From Marchantia polymorpha subsp. ruderalis (taxonomy: Eukaryota > Streptophyta > Marchantiopsida > Marchantiales > Marchantiaceae), in contig AP031356.1 of assembly GCA_037833965.1 (NCBI GenBank), forward strand, positions 5,664,501 to 5,728,500: DNA of 64,000 nt. Reading direction: 5' to 3'. The position numbers were made by a program, and so were the translations under genes. Positions 10,311 through 21,008 of the stretch are shown one piece after another (positions within the stretch are counted from its first letter, which is position 1; every line of letters begins with the position of its first letter). A model generated the notes under the pieces. The model made no database searches. It was not told the origin of the DNA and saw only the letters and a list, made by a program, of their open reading frames with translations.

Positions 10311-10395
10311 TTTGTACCCTGTGTGTTCCTTTGTCCCTGTGGGTTCGACCTTTCTACCACTATATTGCAGTTTTAGCCTTTAGTGGGTTATTACA

Positions 10396-10935
10396 GAGTG
10401 AATAAAGAGGCCCAAGGCTCTTTCCTTGGGGAACTTTTTTGTCAATTGGCTTGTCTTGGCTGTCAACTTGTATCCACTGTGTGTCTGTGTGATGGTGTGT
10501 GATCCTGCCACTAAGCATAGTGCGCTCTTGTTTGTCGAAGCTACCGCATCTGGAGTTGTGAGTATCCAGCCTAAATGTTCTGAGTAGCCGGGGGCTCTTC
10601 GGGATTTAAGCAAATTCGGGTCTGGGTATTCATGTCACCGAGTCAGGAATATGCAATTCTAGGAAGTTTTCTCCTAAAATCATAGTGTGAGGTCCAAGGC
10701 GATTCTCACAAGTGTCGATTGGAAAAGTTTCAGGTTGTGAATGTGATTATACTCTGCTCTTCGAGCCTTCGGCCGTAATTGAGCATTGTCTTCTGGGAGT
10801 GACATTGGCCTAAGAAGTAAAACTCTTCAATAGAATGTTAATATGTAACATATCGTGACTTTTAGTGTTGCATCTGTCTCTGTGGGAACAAATCTATATT
10901 ATTATGCTCCATTTTGATATTTGTTAGTTATCACA
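10396..10935 (+). mobile_element. 3' region of the subfamily B terminal unit, resumed after unit A1
   Basis: AATAAAG followed by a CCCAAGG/CCTTGGG hairpin (10411-10430) continues exactly where 4209-5027 stopped. The same sequence follows the ORF in the minus copies at 14040 and 33950. The unit ends TTAGTTATCACA at 10935. Next comes a different, older unit (subfamily C). Confidence 0.75.
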
Positions 10936-12224
10936 TGGTAGTGTCGTCGGACATTGAGGAAGATCCTGCGGCCATGGATGACGTTATTGAGAAGGTCATA
11001 GAAGACGTAGATGGAGCAGCGTGTGGACCACAGAAGGTGGTACCCCTTGAACATTCACCGGGACAGTCATACTGGAGACGGGTGAAGATCCTTTGGCAGA
11101 AGAGTCACAGTCACAAGCATTCAACGCTACCGACGTTTTATGTGTGCAGGTACTTCCGTTACTTCAATACCTCAAATGTAAGCGGGAGAAGTATGCGGGA
11201 GCGACCACAACGGATCCTACGTGGAGCTAGTACGTAACAGGATAAAGGTGGCAGTGGCTTCTACGGTCACAGTGAAGGAACGTCAGATTCAGTCGAAGGA
11301 GGCGAAGTACTAGGAACTTCGGAAGAGATTGGCCGAGGAAGTGAAGAGGCGGAGGTATTCGGAGAAGGCTTGTGAGGGTCTTTGCGAGGATGTTGAGAAG
11401 GCCAAGTGTGTAATCATGGATCTCTTGAGTAGGATGGAGGCGTGTCGGACCGCCTATAACACTAAGTTGTTGAAGGTGGACGAGTTGACGGCAACATCGG
11501 AGAAGGAGCAGGAGTATGAAACCAAGCTAGCAGCAATGGCAAAGAAGTTGCGGATGGTGAAGCTGCAAGGATTTCGGACCTAGACTTCATTGAGAAGTTA
11601 GAGACCCAGTGCAGCGAGTTGATGTCACAACGGATGCAAGCTGAGGAGCAGTTATGCGAGATGGAGACAAGATTGTTGGAGGCCGAGGAGAAGAAACGGC
11701 AGTTATCAGAATATACGAAGGACGCCTTGACCGCGAGAGTGAACCAATGCTTGCAGGAGTATGTTTTATGGCAGGTCAAGACGCATAAATGGCTGCGGTT
11801 ACGAGAACTTGAGCATCCTACGGCGGAAATGATAGCATGGAGTGTTAGGAGGCAGCGCCGGTTAGCCAAGAAGCTTGACGCGTTCATCACAAGATCGCGC
11901 GATGCGGTACTGAATTTGGAGTTAGAGCTAGCGGCCGTTTTGCAAAGATTAGGTTTAGAGTAGAAGTTAGAGGAAAAGGCAACCGCCGACTCCGCAGGTG
12001 TAGGACATGTTTGGAGCTCGCATCAGAGCGAGTGACAATTTTGAGTTAGGAATAAAGTGGTCCAAGGCATTGGCCTTGGGGGTCTTTTCTCGAATTTAGT
12101 TTCTCTCAGTTTTGAGGTCTACATTCTCCGTGCGTATGTGAGTTGAGTGTTTTGTCACCGTGCGAGAGTTACTTCGACTTGTCAAAAATACCGCATCCGA
12201 GGTAGTAGCCCAATTAGAATGTTC
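10936..12224 (+). pseudogene. Subfamily C terminal-unit ORF, C-terminal coiled-coil part (decayed)
   Basis: Segments at 10936-11237, 11329-11583 and 11619-11963 are pieces of one protein. They include an LPLLQYLK-type motif equivalent to VIPLLKYLDRK in subfamily A. A long Glu/Lys/Arg-rich coiled coil follows, and then the conserved C-terminal block (LAKKLDAFITRSRDAV, then LQRLGLE). Several stops and shifts separate them. The N-terminal domain is missing because the subfamily B unit is inserted at 10935/10936. AATAAAG with a perfect 7-bp stem hairpin follows the ORF at 12051-12079. Confidence 0.65.
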
Positions 12225-12987
12225 TGCAACCTCTGGGCTGACTCTCACTAAGGTTTACCTCAAATGGCTTTTCGGTAGCTCATCATGATTCTAGAAGACT
12301 AGGATTGCGCATCATACTCATAACCTAAACACACTCTCACACAATCTCTCAAGGTATCACTCCAACTCATACACTCATCGACACTCCAAGGTACTGAAAA
12401 TTTGTCACTCTTTCATATATGAAATAAGTCTCTACACATGAACTCTCCAAACTTGCTTGAGAGTCTCTTCCCTACCTCTCTATATATACTATTTGAGAAT
12501 TTACCTTAGTAACAAATGGTAATTTCTTTCTAACATACTTTTACAAAGATAAACCATAGTAAGGTTGACTAGTTATCAATATGTGAGAACATGCCATTGG
12601 CCTCCTAAACCTTCTAGATGTTTACTAATCCCTAGATTGAGGTGGCGACATGCAATTTGTGCCTTTCAACTTCTAGAACTTCCACTAAGTCAACATTAGA
12701 CTTAGTCTAACCAATGGATTACTTCTTACTTTAGTCAAACTAATCAAAACTAAACATGAAGTTCAAAAGTCTTTTCTCTTGGAATCTAGATTTTTTTACA
12801 AGACAAAATAGAAGTGCTCACTCAAATCTTCTAGAACTTCTCTAGTTATTCTGCCAAGTATAGACATTATAGCTAAACTAGCTAGACTTAGTCATAACTA
12901 GCTAGATTTAGTCAGAACTATCCTAACCATGATTAACTCCTTGGCTTATTCTAGTTTTATTTCACACATGCAATATCTGGTCTTATA
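12225..12987 (-). repeat. Solo gypsy LTR
   Basis: This is the reverse complement of the gypsy LTR at 3438-4208 along its whole length, with no internal gypsy sequence beside it. It interrupts the 3' region of the subfamily C unit, which continues at 12988. The flanks TGTTC and GTTTT are only partly alike, so the target duplication has decayed or the end has shifted. Confidence 0.8.
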
Positions 12988-13356
12988 GTTTTGAATAGCG
13001 ATTGGCTAGAATCAGGATTTAAGCAAATTCGTAATTGGTAGCTGTGTGTAGAGTCCCTGAGTGTAATCTTTGGAAATTTCTCCCCCCCCCCCCTTGAATA
13101 CTAAGACAAGGTCGCGAGCGACCTTTGTGTTGCTATATTGAAGAATTTCAGGAGAGAGTGTGTGTGTATTACGCTGCATTGAGTGTCCTTTGAGTTGAAC
13201 ACCTACAGTACTTCTGGAAGTGACAGTGGCATGAGAATTCAAACTCTTCAATAGACTATTAAATACGTGACACTTGGTACTCTTTGTGTTATTTCTGTCC
13301 TCAAGGGATCAGATCTTTACCATTATGCTCTAATTTGGTATTTACCCGTCATTAGA
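12988..13356 (+). mobile_element. 3' end of the subfamily C terminal unit
   Basis: This continues 10936-12224 after the solo LTR. It contains a poly-C run (about 13083-13094), the conserved TTCTGGAAGTGACAG...GAATTCAAACTCTTCAATAGAC block (split here for length) at about 13210-13258, and ends near GTCATTAGA. Minus-strand copia coding sequence begins directly after it, so the unit was inserted into the copia gene. Confidence 0.65.
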
Positions 13357-13508
13357 GTTTGCTTGATGCCTCGTTATCGTGGATTTTTTTGCCTAGAATA
13401 CGCTTACCGAGATCCAAACCATGTTAAACTTGAATTTGAGCTGGAATTTGAGTTTAGTAATTTCAGATCTATCCCTAGAGGCCATAAGCATGTCATCTAC
13501 ATACAACA
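13357..13508 (-). pseudogene. Ty1/copia reverse transcriptase, fragment after the insertion
   Basis: On the minus strand this piece begins at the copia RT catalytic motif (LYVDDM) and runs on through SRDRSEITKLK and an LGKKI-like stretch. It is the direct continuation of 17433-17066, from which it is separated by the unit at 13509-17065. The left end is cut by the subfamily C unit. Frame damage is visible near 13430. Confidence 0.75.
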
Positions 13509-16500
13509 TGTAATGATAGATAAATACCAAAATAGAGCATAATGGTACAGATCCGATCCCACGAGGATAGAAACAACCACAAAAGTCACGATTTGTCACT
13601 TATTAACATTCTATTGAAGAGTTTTACTTCTTAGGCCGATGTCACTGCCAGAAAACCGCGCTACGGCCAAAGACCAACAGAGTAGAATATAATCACACAC
13701 ACAACCTGAAACTTTTCCAATCGACGCATGTGAGAATCGCATGCGATCCCACACTTAGATTTCAAGGGAAAAACTTTCCAACATTGCATACATCCCAACT
13801 TACTGACCCGAATACCTAGACCCAAATTTGCTTAAATCCCAAATAGCCCCCGGCTAATCAGAACATTCAGGCTGGACACTCACAACTCCCGATGCGGTAA
13901 CTTCGACAAGCGGGAGCGCACTGTACTCGATGCCTGGATCACACAGTAGCACATAGACACATAGTGGATATATGTTTACAATCAAGACAAGCCAATTGAC
14001 AGAAAAGCCTCCCAAGGAAAGAGCCTTGGGCCTCTTTATTCACAATGACAACTCTGGAATCTCAAACGCCTGAGGCGAACTACTCTCAGGTGCGGTGCCG
14101 TCCGATGTTGTGGTTACGGCGTCGTCTGAACTTACATCTGCTCCTAGCCTACGCAAAACGTTTAATATTTCTAACTCTACATTCTGTCGCGCCTCATCTA
14201 ATTTCTCAAAAAATGTTTTAACTATCTCTACAATCTGCTTTTGTCCCGCGGATCCGCTGACCTTAGTGCTCATCAACCGTTGCTATAGCAAATATAACTT
14301 CAGCCACTTCACCAATTGCAATCCCCACATGGCGAATCCCTGCAGGCACTTCTCTACACGCAATCTCAATTCATCGATTGTCTCATCGCGCAGATGACGG
14401 TAGACCTCCTTTGACTTTTCCATTCTCCTCTGCGACTCTTCTGATCTCATGGCCGCCTTACCTAACTGCTCCTGCAACCGTCGACATTCCGATTTGACCT
14501 TTAATTTACATTCGACCTCGAAAGATTTGCAATCTCCCAATTTCATGGCCCAATTCGTCAACTCCTCTTCGTGCTTCTTGATTCCCTCCGACAGACTCGC
14601 CGATAGCTCCTCAATGCGTCGGAATTTCTTATCACACTTACTCGCAATCGTACTGCGAAGTTCCTCTTCCGCCGTCTTCGCCTCTACAATCTTCCCCCGA
14701 AGTTCTTCGGCGATACGAGCTTCTTCGGCTCTTCAAGCTTCGGCTTTAGCGAGCGCCTCAGCATGCATTTTCTGCCGCCTCTCGGTAGTCGTGATCATTC
14801 TCTCCGAACATTGGATTGCCACCTCACACGCCTCCTTAGATTTCTTCAATCTCCCGAGCAGGTCAACTGTCATCTTCTGTGCATTCTCATTAGAGATACA
14901 AAGTCCGCTGCAGAGCTCCTCTAACTTTGCACATCGCCCAGATTCCTTTGCGAAGTTCAACTGCAGCACTTCGCACTCAATCTACTTCTCCCGAAATTTG
15001 TTCTCTCGCTCCCGCAATGCCGCCTTCGTCGCTACGCACTCGGTTGTCAAGCTTGCAGCTCGCTCCTTCGCCATCGCAGTCGTTGAATTCCACTCCCTCT
15101 TCACTGCTACTGCACTTTTGAACTTCGTCCTATACCTAATCAGCTCAACATAGGATCCGGACTCCTTGCTCACAATATACTTTTCCCTCTTCGTACTTTC
15201 GTAAAGGTACTATGCTATCCTGCAAGAAGTCGGGGAAGGTAATTTCCAATGGCTTCACCTCTTCGCCCGAAGTCTTCGTCCTGACCTCAGATCTCACTTC
15301 CTCCTCTGGTTGGGAATCTTGCAGTGGGGAATCTTGAGTGTGGGAAATCTTGAGGAATCTAAACTTGCAGAAGATTCTTTTGCAAGATTTCCCACAGTCC
15401 CACCAACCCCTGCCACAATCTGTTCCAAGATTGCTTTGCTCAACGTAAACTCCGTTGCTACTTCTACTCCGATCTTCGGCTGAGGCACGTCCTCACTCCC
15501 CACAGATCGCGTCCGCTCTGAAGACAAAGAATTTGGACTTACTATCTCTGTTTTCTCCTTCAAAGGTTCCACTGTTGCGTCTGCTGGAACTTCAACTGGT
15601 ACCGTCGAAGGTCCTTCTGCCACCACAGGCTGTGTCGGCCCGCCAGCTGCCACTTCGGGTGAGGCGTTGGTTGGAGCAGTTGTCTTCTTCACACTGCTGT
15701 CTGAAGCTTCGGTTACTACCAACCCTCGACTCGCCTTCCTCTTCGTTCTAGCTCGAGTTTTCGATTGCCTAACTCCCTCTATCTCTGTTCCCGCTCTTCT
15801 TGCCTCTAGCATCAAGTCCTCCTCGTCATCAGTCACCACCTTCCGCCTCTTCGCCAATCGCCATTCTGGCTTCTCTCGATTTGGCAGAACATTCACCTTA
15901 ACAATTTGCGTGCTGTCGTCTGAGGTGGAATTTGAGATCGACTGTTATACTCTTCTTCGGCCCCTTCACTGGACTCGATTGCTAAGATTTCCCGCTCCCT
16001 CAAAAATCGCTTCTCCTCCTCCCTCGTAAGCAATCCCATGCATCGATAGAAATTCACAAGGAAGAGAGTCAAGTGATTTGCCAACGGCCCTGCCCACCGA
16101 GAACTTGCATTCATCCAAACAAGATCGTAAAAGATTCTTGCCCAGTGCAGCCACTGTCCCTTAATGACTCGTTCGAAGAATCCCACCTGCCAAGCCGTGG
16201 TATAAGTCGTTCGCGCCGGTCATAGGATGTGCATAATGCCCAGCGCAATTGCCCGTCTCTTCGGATCCTTGTAGTCGGCGGTCTTCCATCCATTCGTCCC
16301 CGACCTTCCATTATTGAAGAGTGGCCCGAAGGAGAACTCTTCCATGCGAGTAAGGTTCACGCTACTCTTCTCGAACAGGAGATCTCCGTCGCTACCTGCA
16401 CACGGCCCCATCACTCTCGCCCAATGCTCCATTGTCCACAACATTGAATTGCCTCGGAGATCCTCGCCCTCAATCCGATTCTTGTCCATAATCTCCTTGC

Positions 16501-17065
16501 AAATGCTCGACGAGATGCAGTTCCAATACCATAAGAGGAAATCAAGATGCAATTCGCTGAATTCGCGCCTGAAGGGTCGCAATTCCTCGTATGGTACTTT
16601 CAATGGGACCAATTTCCGCACTTTGTCACTTGTCTTGGGCGGCGTTATGTCTTCAATTCGCGTCGTCACGGATAGTAATGCCGATCGATCTCTCTCTCGC
16701 TTCGTCCGTGCTCGCTCAGTATCGCAATGTCGGCGCGCTTGCTTCTGGACCTGCTTTTCCCTCGATGCCCTAGCATTTCCTCTTCCCGCGCCCAGTAGGA
16801 TTCTCGACGCGTGCAAAAGTTGTACGGCCCGTTGTGCATTTCAAATTGATCTTTATGTCTTCGCCGAAGACTCAATTCTTGCATTGTCTAGAAAGGCTAC
16901 GCCAAAGGTCTGAAGATCCGAAGATCTTCGGCCAAAGGCGAATTCTAACTAGTTTTATCATAAATCTTCTATCTTTATCACTTCTTACTCATATGTCTAC
17001 GTTCTACACAATTTTATTTAAGTTTTTGTTAATTTTTGAAGAAAAACAAAAAACTAGGCCCTACA
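13509..17065 (-). mobile_element. Subfamily B terminal unit, complete (3557 bp), probable solo LTR
   Basis: On its own strand the unit starts TGTAGGGCCTAG (at 17065) and ends ATCATTACA (at 13509). A perfect 5-bp duplication CAACA lies at 13504-13508 and 17066-17070. It splits the copia RT just before the catalytic YVDD, and removing the unit plus one CAACA rejoins the copia frame. It contains one decayed long ORF and the AATAAA-hairpin block. Confidence 0.8.
14040..16816 (-). pseudogene. Subfamily B terminal-unit ORF, complete in extent but broken
   Basis: Read from 16816 down, the pieces are 16816-16220, 16186-15893, 15896-15294, 15173-14982, 14969-14733, 14561-14283 and 14276-14040. The first two hold the conserved N-domain: LDFLLWYWN, GPCAGSDGDLLF, a K-x-A-DYKDPKRR stretch, AWQVGFFE, HWARI and FLVNFYR. 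A short acidic and Thr/Ser-rich linker follows, then a coiled coil. The linker is much shorter than in subfamily A and lacks the palindromic repeats. Stops (for example just after HIL, near 16220) and frame changes make it a pseudogene. The function is unknown. Confidence 0.7.
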
Positions 17066-17433
17066 CAACACGAGTAATATGAAGCTAAAACTTGTGTTGC
17101 TGACACGATTCATGTACACACAAGGGTCATATGCACTTTGTATAAAGCCGTGCGTATGCATGAACTCATCAAAACGTTTGTTCCATTGTCGGGTACTTTG
17201 CTTAAGTCCATGCAAGGATTTAAACAACTGACAAACCAAACGTTATCCTCTTCAAAATTCCTTCCGATTGTCTCATGTAAATCACTTTGTCCAATGATCC
17301 ATGCACAAGGCTATAACAAAATTTGGTCGAGGAATAGATCAAATAATATGACAAGTGCACACAACAAGCATATAGTTGAAAACTTAGCTATTGGTGAAAA
17401 AATCTCGGTGTACTCAATGTTCTTCCGTTGTTT
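17066..17433 (-). pseudogene. Ty1/copia reverse transcriptase, N-terminal part
   Basis: The minus-strand translation shows EIFSPIAKFSTI, an FDLFLDQ stretch, SLHGLKQSTRQWNKRFDEF and HTHGFIQSAYDPCVY. These are the ordered landmarks of a copia RT (the SLYGLKQ-PRQW region). Stops near 17300 show decay. The gene continues at 13508 across the inserted unit and is cut on the right by an old gypsy LTR. Confidence 0.8.
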
Positions 17434-18209
17434 AGCAACCTCCGGACTAACTCTCACTAAGATTTACCTCATATGGCTTTGGTATAGCTCATCATGGTTC
17501 TTAAAAACTATATTTTATCTTTATGGTCATATATTAAACATCCTCTCACACATTCACTCAATTCATCAGTCAAATTCATACACACTTTGACATTGCAAGA
17601 TGTTGAAAAACATCACTCTTATATGGATAAAACAAGTCTCTAGACATGATGTTCTCCAAAATTGCTCAAAATACTCTCCCCTACCTCTATATATATACTA
17701 CTTGAGAAGTAACCATAGTAACAAATGGTATTACTTATCTATCCTACTTTACAACGATTAACCATAGTAAGTTTGATTGATCCCCCATACCTGGCAACAT
17801 ATCATTGGACTCTTGAATTTTCTAGAGGTTTTCTAATACTTAGATTGAGGTGGTGACATGCCATTTGTGACTTTCCAACTTCTAGAATTTTCTCTTATCA
17901 TTAAGTCAACATTAGACTTAGTGTAATAAATGAAATTCTCATTACTTAGTCAAACCAATCAAAACTAAGCATAAAGTCAAAAGTTTTATCCTTTGGAATC
18001 TAAACTTTTGTAAGAGAAAAAAAAGAAGTGCACCTACAAATCTCTTAAAACTCTACTAGTTATTGCGTCAAGTATACACATTATAGCTAAACATAGTTAT
18101 AACTTGATAAATTTAGTTATAACTAGCTAGACTTAGTTATACCTAAGCTAATCATGATTAACTCTTTGGTTATTTCTAAATCTATTTCACACATACAACA
18201 ACCGATCTT
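17434..18209 (-). repeat. Diverged solo gypsy LTR
   Basis: This is the reverse complement of the 3438-4208 LTR but clearly more diverged than the solo LTR at 12225, with many substitutions and small indels. It starts near GCAACCTCCGGACTAAC and ends near CAACAACCGATCTTA. No gypsy coding sequence adjoins it. Confidence 0.7.
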
Positions 18210-18260
18210 AATGTGTAGAGCTCTTTCCAAGAATCATGCCAGCATCATTTGAGAATTTTG

Positions 18261-18319
18261 CAATTGTTTAGCATAGGGATACGTTGCGAGATGCAACGTA
18301 TCCCTATGCTAAGCAATTG
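18261..18319. repeat. Long near-perfect hairpin, 27-bp arms
   Basis: The arms 18261-18287 and 18293-18319 are inverted repeats with a single mismatch and a 5-base spacer (GAGAT). The arm carries TTAGCATAGGGATACGTTGC. No coding sequence overlaps. It could be the relic of a small foldback element, a replication-generated palindrome, or a small-RNA precursor. Confidence 0.9.
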
Positions 18320-18600
18320 TAATCCCCATATGATTGCAGTATGTAACTATATAAAAGGAGATTTTTGATCATCAATTTGTAGACTTCATGTGGAGAAGTA
18401 CGACTATTTACAATAGACTGCACCAACTTCATTATATGTGACACCGGTACGCACTATCTTGCCAGTGCAGGAGGTGTTATCTTATGGAGGTCTCATGTTG
18501 GAGTTGTGTGGAAGGATCATATGCTCAACTTTGCACCCTGACACCTTTCAAACATGAATGGTATAGTGGATCCAAGTGTAGCCATGATACAGGCTTGAAA

Positions 18601-18774
18601 TGTATATTGAGTGGTTCAGCTAGTGATTCTAACCGTATGTTATAATGTGATATGTGTTCTCGGGGTTGGCACGTGTCGTGCTTAACTCCACCTATCGATG
18701 TTATTCTTCCTGGACGATGGGTTTGTCCTCAATGTACTTCTTACGATGGATCACTTGATTTACACGTGACATGA
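18601..18774 (+). pseudogene. PHD zinc-finger fragment with an in-frame stop
   Basis: The frame reads C-D-M-C-S-R-G-W-H-V-x-C-L-T-P-P ... GRWVCPQC. This is the Cys-His spacing and the W-x-C-P-x-C ending of a PHD finger, a chromatin-reading domain. A TAA at 18643-18645 interrupts it just before CDMC, where a glutamine codon would be one substitution away. A related, more decayed piece lies on the minus strand at 40640-40865, so this is a repeated fragment, probably from a transposon or a dispersed host gene. Confidence 0.6.
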
Positions 18775-18963
18775 ATTGCAAATATGCGACTTACGATGAG
18801 GCTTCCTTTGCATCTAGCCAACTGATCTTCACATACACAAAGATGTATGTCATAATGTAGATATATAGTGTTATCAGCAAGTTAGAGGGACCTAACCGCC
18901 AGCTAGGGGGCGAGTTGTGATACATTTGTGTATGTATAGACTCTTGTTCATTACATCTCTGTG

Positions 18964-19401
18964 TGAGTATGGCATGTCAACAATGTAGGTTGTATGACGT
19001 ACATATTTGCACAACAGCTAACATGTGTTTACATGTTATTTATAATTAGTATCGGATTAGGGTGTACTCTAGTTGTGTTAATCCTAGGTAGAGTTTAGGT
19101 TAGTTCCACTTGCGTCAGAGTGTATAATTGCGTGAACTTGAAAAACTGTCATTCTTTGAGCTGAGACTTTCAGCGTTGGCATAGCTTTCAGTAGGTTGGC
19201 TATGGTGTTCCACTAGCATCTGTTTGGATTCTCCGAGCTGAAGTGAACTTGGCTCGATTTGATTTGAAGTTTGTGTTTGAAGCCAATGGGGTTTGCACAA
19301 AGCATTTCAGTTGTGCTATATATATATATATATATATATATATGTTTGAGTATGACATGTTAGCGTTGTAGGTTGTATGACGATACATATTCGCACAACA
19401 A
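18964..19401. repeat. Pair of 50-bp direct repeats and a (TA)n run
   Basis: The repeats at 18964-19013 and 19348-19401 share GAGTATG, a GTAGGTTGTATGACG core and CACAACA. A TA dinucleotide run lies at 19317-19343, immediately before the second copy. The span between them (about 330 bp) has no convincing ORF. The pair could be the remnant terminal repeats of a very small element. Confidence 0.6.
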
Positions 19402-20230
19402 ATGGTGTATTGTTTTCCGGAACATTGCTATGATCTTCCATAAATGAAAGGTTTGTAATCGTACTAAAATTTGTCTCTCTTGGCAACTTTTGATCAAAAA
19501 TCTATTTTGATTGGCTGCAAGCATTGTTAGTCTGATCTCCTTCAGCTTCACTTCATATCCTGTAATTGTCTATATACTAAAACACTCCAAAATAGCAAAA
19601 AAATCTTTAAAGATTTCAATTTAAATAAGATCAATCGGAAATCTCATAGCATCTAAAAAAATGATACGTCAAATTGCAGATTTGAGCCTAGCCGTCAACC
19701 ATTCTCATCAGGCTTGCCGAGCAAATCGTGAAAATTGCATCATAATGGCTTAAAAATTTTCCACTTTTCATGAAGCTTGCAAATCTAACAATGTTGCCCA
19801 TGAAATTGCACTAATAGCACACGACTCCCATTCTCTCTAATATCAATTTTGACTCAAAACTCAAAAAGTGCAATAGGTTGGACCAAAAAATCCAAGACAC
19901 ACGATACGACACAAATACTAAGTGGTTCATCCAAACTGCTATTTACACAAAACTAACTTGTTATGTTTGTGCAAAGGCGATATGTCTCTGGTCTTCACAT
20001 ATATGTAGTTGGAAGCTAAACCCTAGAGTTAAAGGTTAACTAGCAACTAATTGGAGGAAGTACAAAACAAAAACTATTCATAACAAATTTGAATGATTGC
20101 AAAAATATAATGAGATTTATAAATTATCTATTCTTATTGATAAAAAATATACAGCTTGAATTTCATGCTACATTGAGATTGAACTACATTTAATAGATTA
20201 CAAACAGAAATTCATCATCGTCAGTTGGTA
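19402..20230. other. AT-rich spacer, nothing recognised
   Basis: There is no convincing ORF, RNA gene or repeat with a partner elsewhere in the window. From about 20232 the sequence becomes recognisable as the upstream region shared by the terpene synthase copies. Confidence 0.5.
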
Positions 20231-20231
20231 A

Positions 20232-21008
20232 AAAGTTGAAATTGCAAGATTTCATCTTTATGTAACTAACTATGAGAAAGTTAAATTGGTAGTGATATGT
20301 TTTGTTACATATAGTTTCACTTAATGAAAGTGGTAAAAGACAAATGTTGGAAGTGAGCACATATTTGTGTTAAGTTTGGCTTGTTTGAAGCAATGATTTA
20401 GAATTTTTGATACCTTTTGTACTTTTGCATATCATCTTGTGATACAAATGAAGGATTGAAGAATTTTAGTAAAAGATTCAAGACTAAAATTTGAAAGACT
20501 ATGATTTAAGACTAAAAATATGAAATGCATAAAAACAATTTACAATTATGTCTGAAGTATTAATTTGATCAGATAATCTGATTCAGAGTTGTTTAAAAAT
20601 TTGTGGTTAAGTCAATAAGCTGAATTTGATAAGACGAAAGGAAAAGTCATAAAGTACAAATTACACAAAAAATCTCAAAGAGTGTTATACAATAAGACAA
20701 TGTGATAACTTCAAAGTATTCTGTATACCGGGATTTAGAGATGCCTGCATGGAATATCCGCACATGAAGTTGCTCTTCTCACTTTATGTACGCAATTTGA
20801 ACGTGCGCAAAACTGAAAGTCTGCACATGCTGATAAAAAACATGTCTTAGAAGAGATAAGATGATTTTCAATAGCAGGGAATATCTACCCCCGTGCTGTA
20901 AAGTATTGCTGCTAGAGCTATACTGCGCGGCCTTATGATTTCTGCTAGACCTCTACTACGCGGCCATTTGATTTCTGTTTAGAGGAGAGGCAGCGATCAA
21001 AGTCGAGC
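20232..21008 (+). promoter_or_regulatory. Upstream region of terpene synthase gene A
   Basis: This region is related to 23424-23857 (upstream of gene B) and 39419-39890. Shared blocks are GAAATTGCAAGATTTC, GTGATATGTT, GAAGTTGCTCTTC, GCACATGCTGATAAA and a GATATCTATCCCCGTGC-like box close to the start codon. Near the gene, the CGCGGCC and TTTGATTTCTGTTTAGAGG blocks are duplicated once relative to the other copies. Confidence 0.55.

Larger units (their letters stand above)
5028..10395 (+). mobile_element. Giant terminal-repeat unit A1 (probable solo LTR, 5368 bp) with internal ORF
   Basis: The unit starts TGTGGTACCCCAC and ends GTGGGTTATTACA, so the termini are imperfect inverted repeats with TG...CA ends. 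It is flanked by a perfect 5-bp duplication GAGTG (5023-5027 and 10396-10400) inside an older subfamily B unit. From left to right it holds about 1.2 kb of GC-rich leader with palindromes, a long ORF (6483-9375), a TATAAA box followed by a hairpin (9412-9440), and about 950 bp of conserved 3' region. The reading as an LTR comes from the related element at 31273-38710. Confidence 0.75.

Noticed and set aside
10320..10345. tRNA-like T-loop sequence (GGGTTCGACC)
   Set aside because: It is part of the conserved unit 3' region. No acceptor stem or anticodon arm can be formed around it.
5028..10395. DNA transposon reading of the ORF-bearing units (imperfect 13-bp terminal inverted repeats, 5-bp duplications)
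   Set aside because: The 31273-38710 copy has the unit followed by a primer-site-like sequence and gag, with its end repeated at the other terminus. This fits an LTR better, and short inverted termini are normal for LTRs. Not fully excluded.
19115..19551. Short minus-strand ORFs in the AT-rich spacer
   Set aside because: They have low-complexity composition, include the TA microsatellite in frame, and have no homologue elsewhere in the window.
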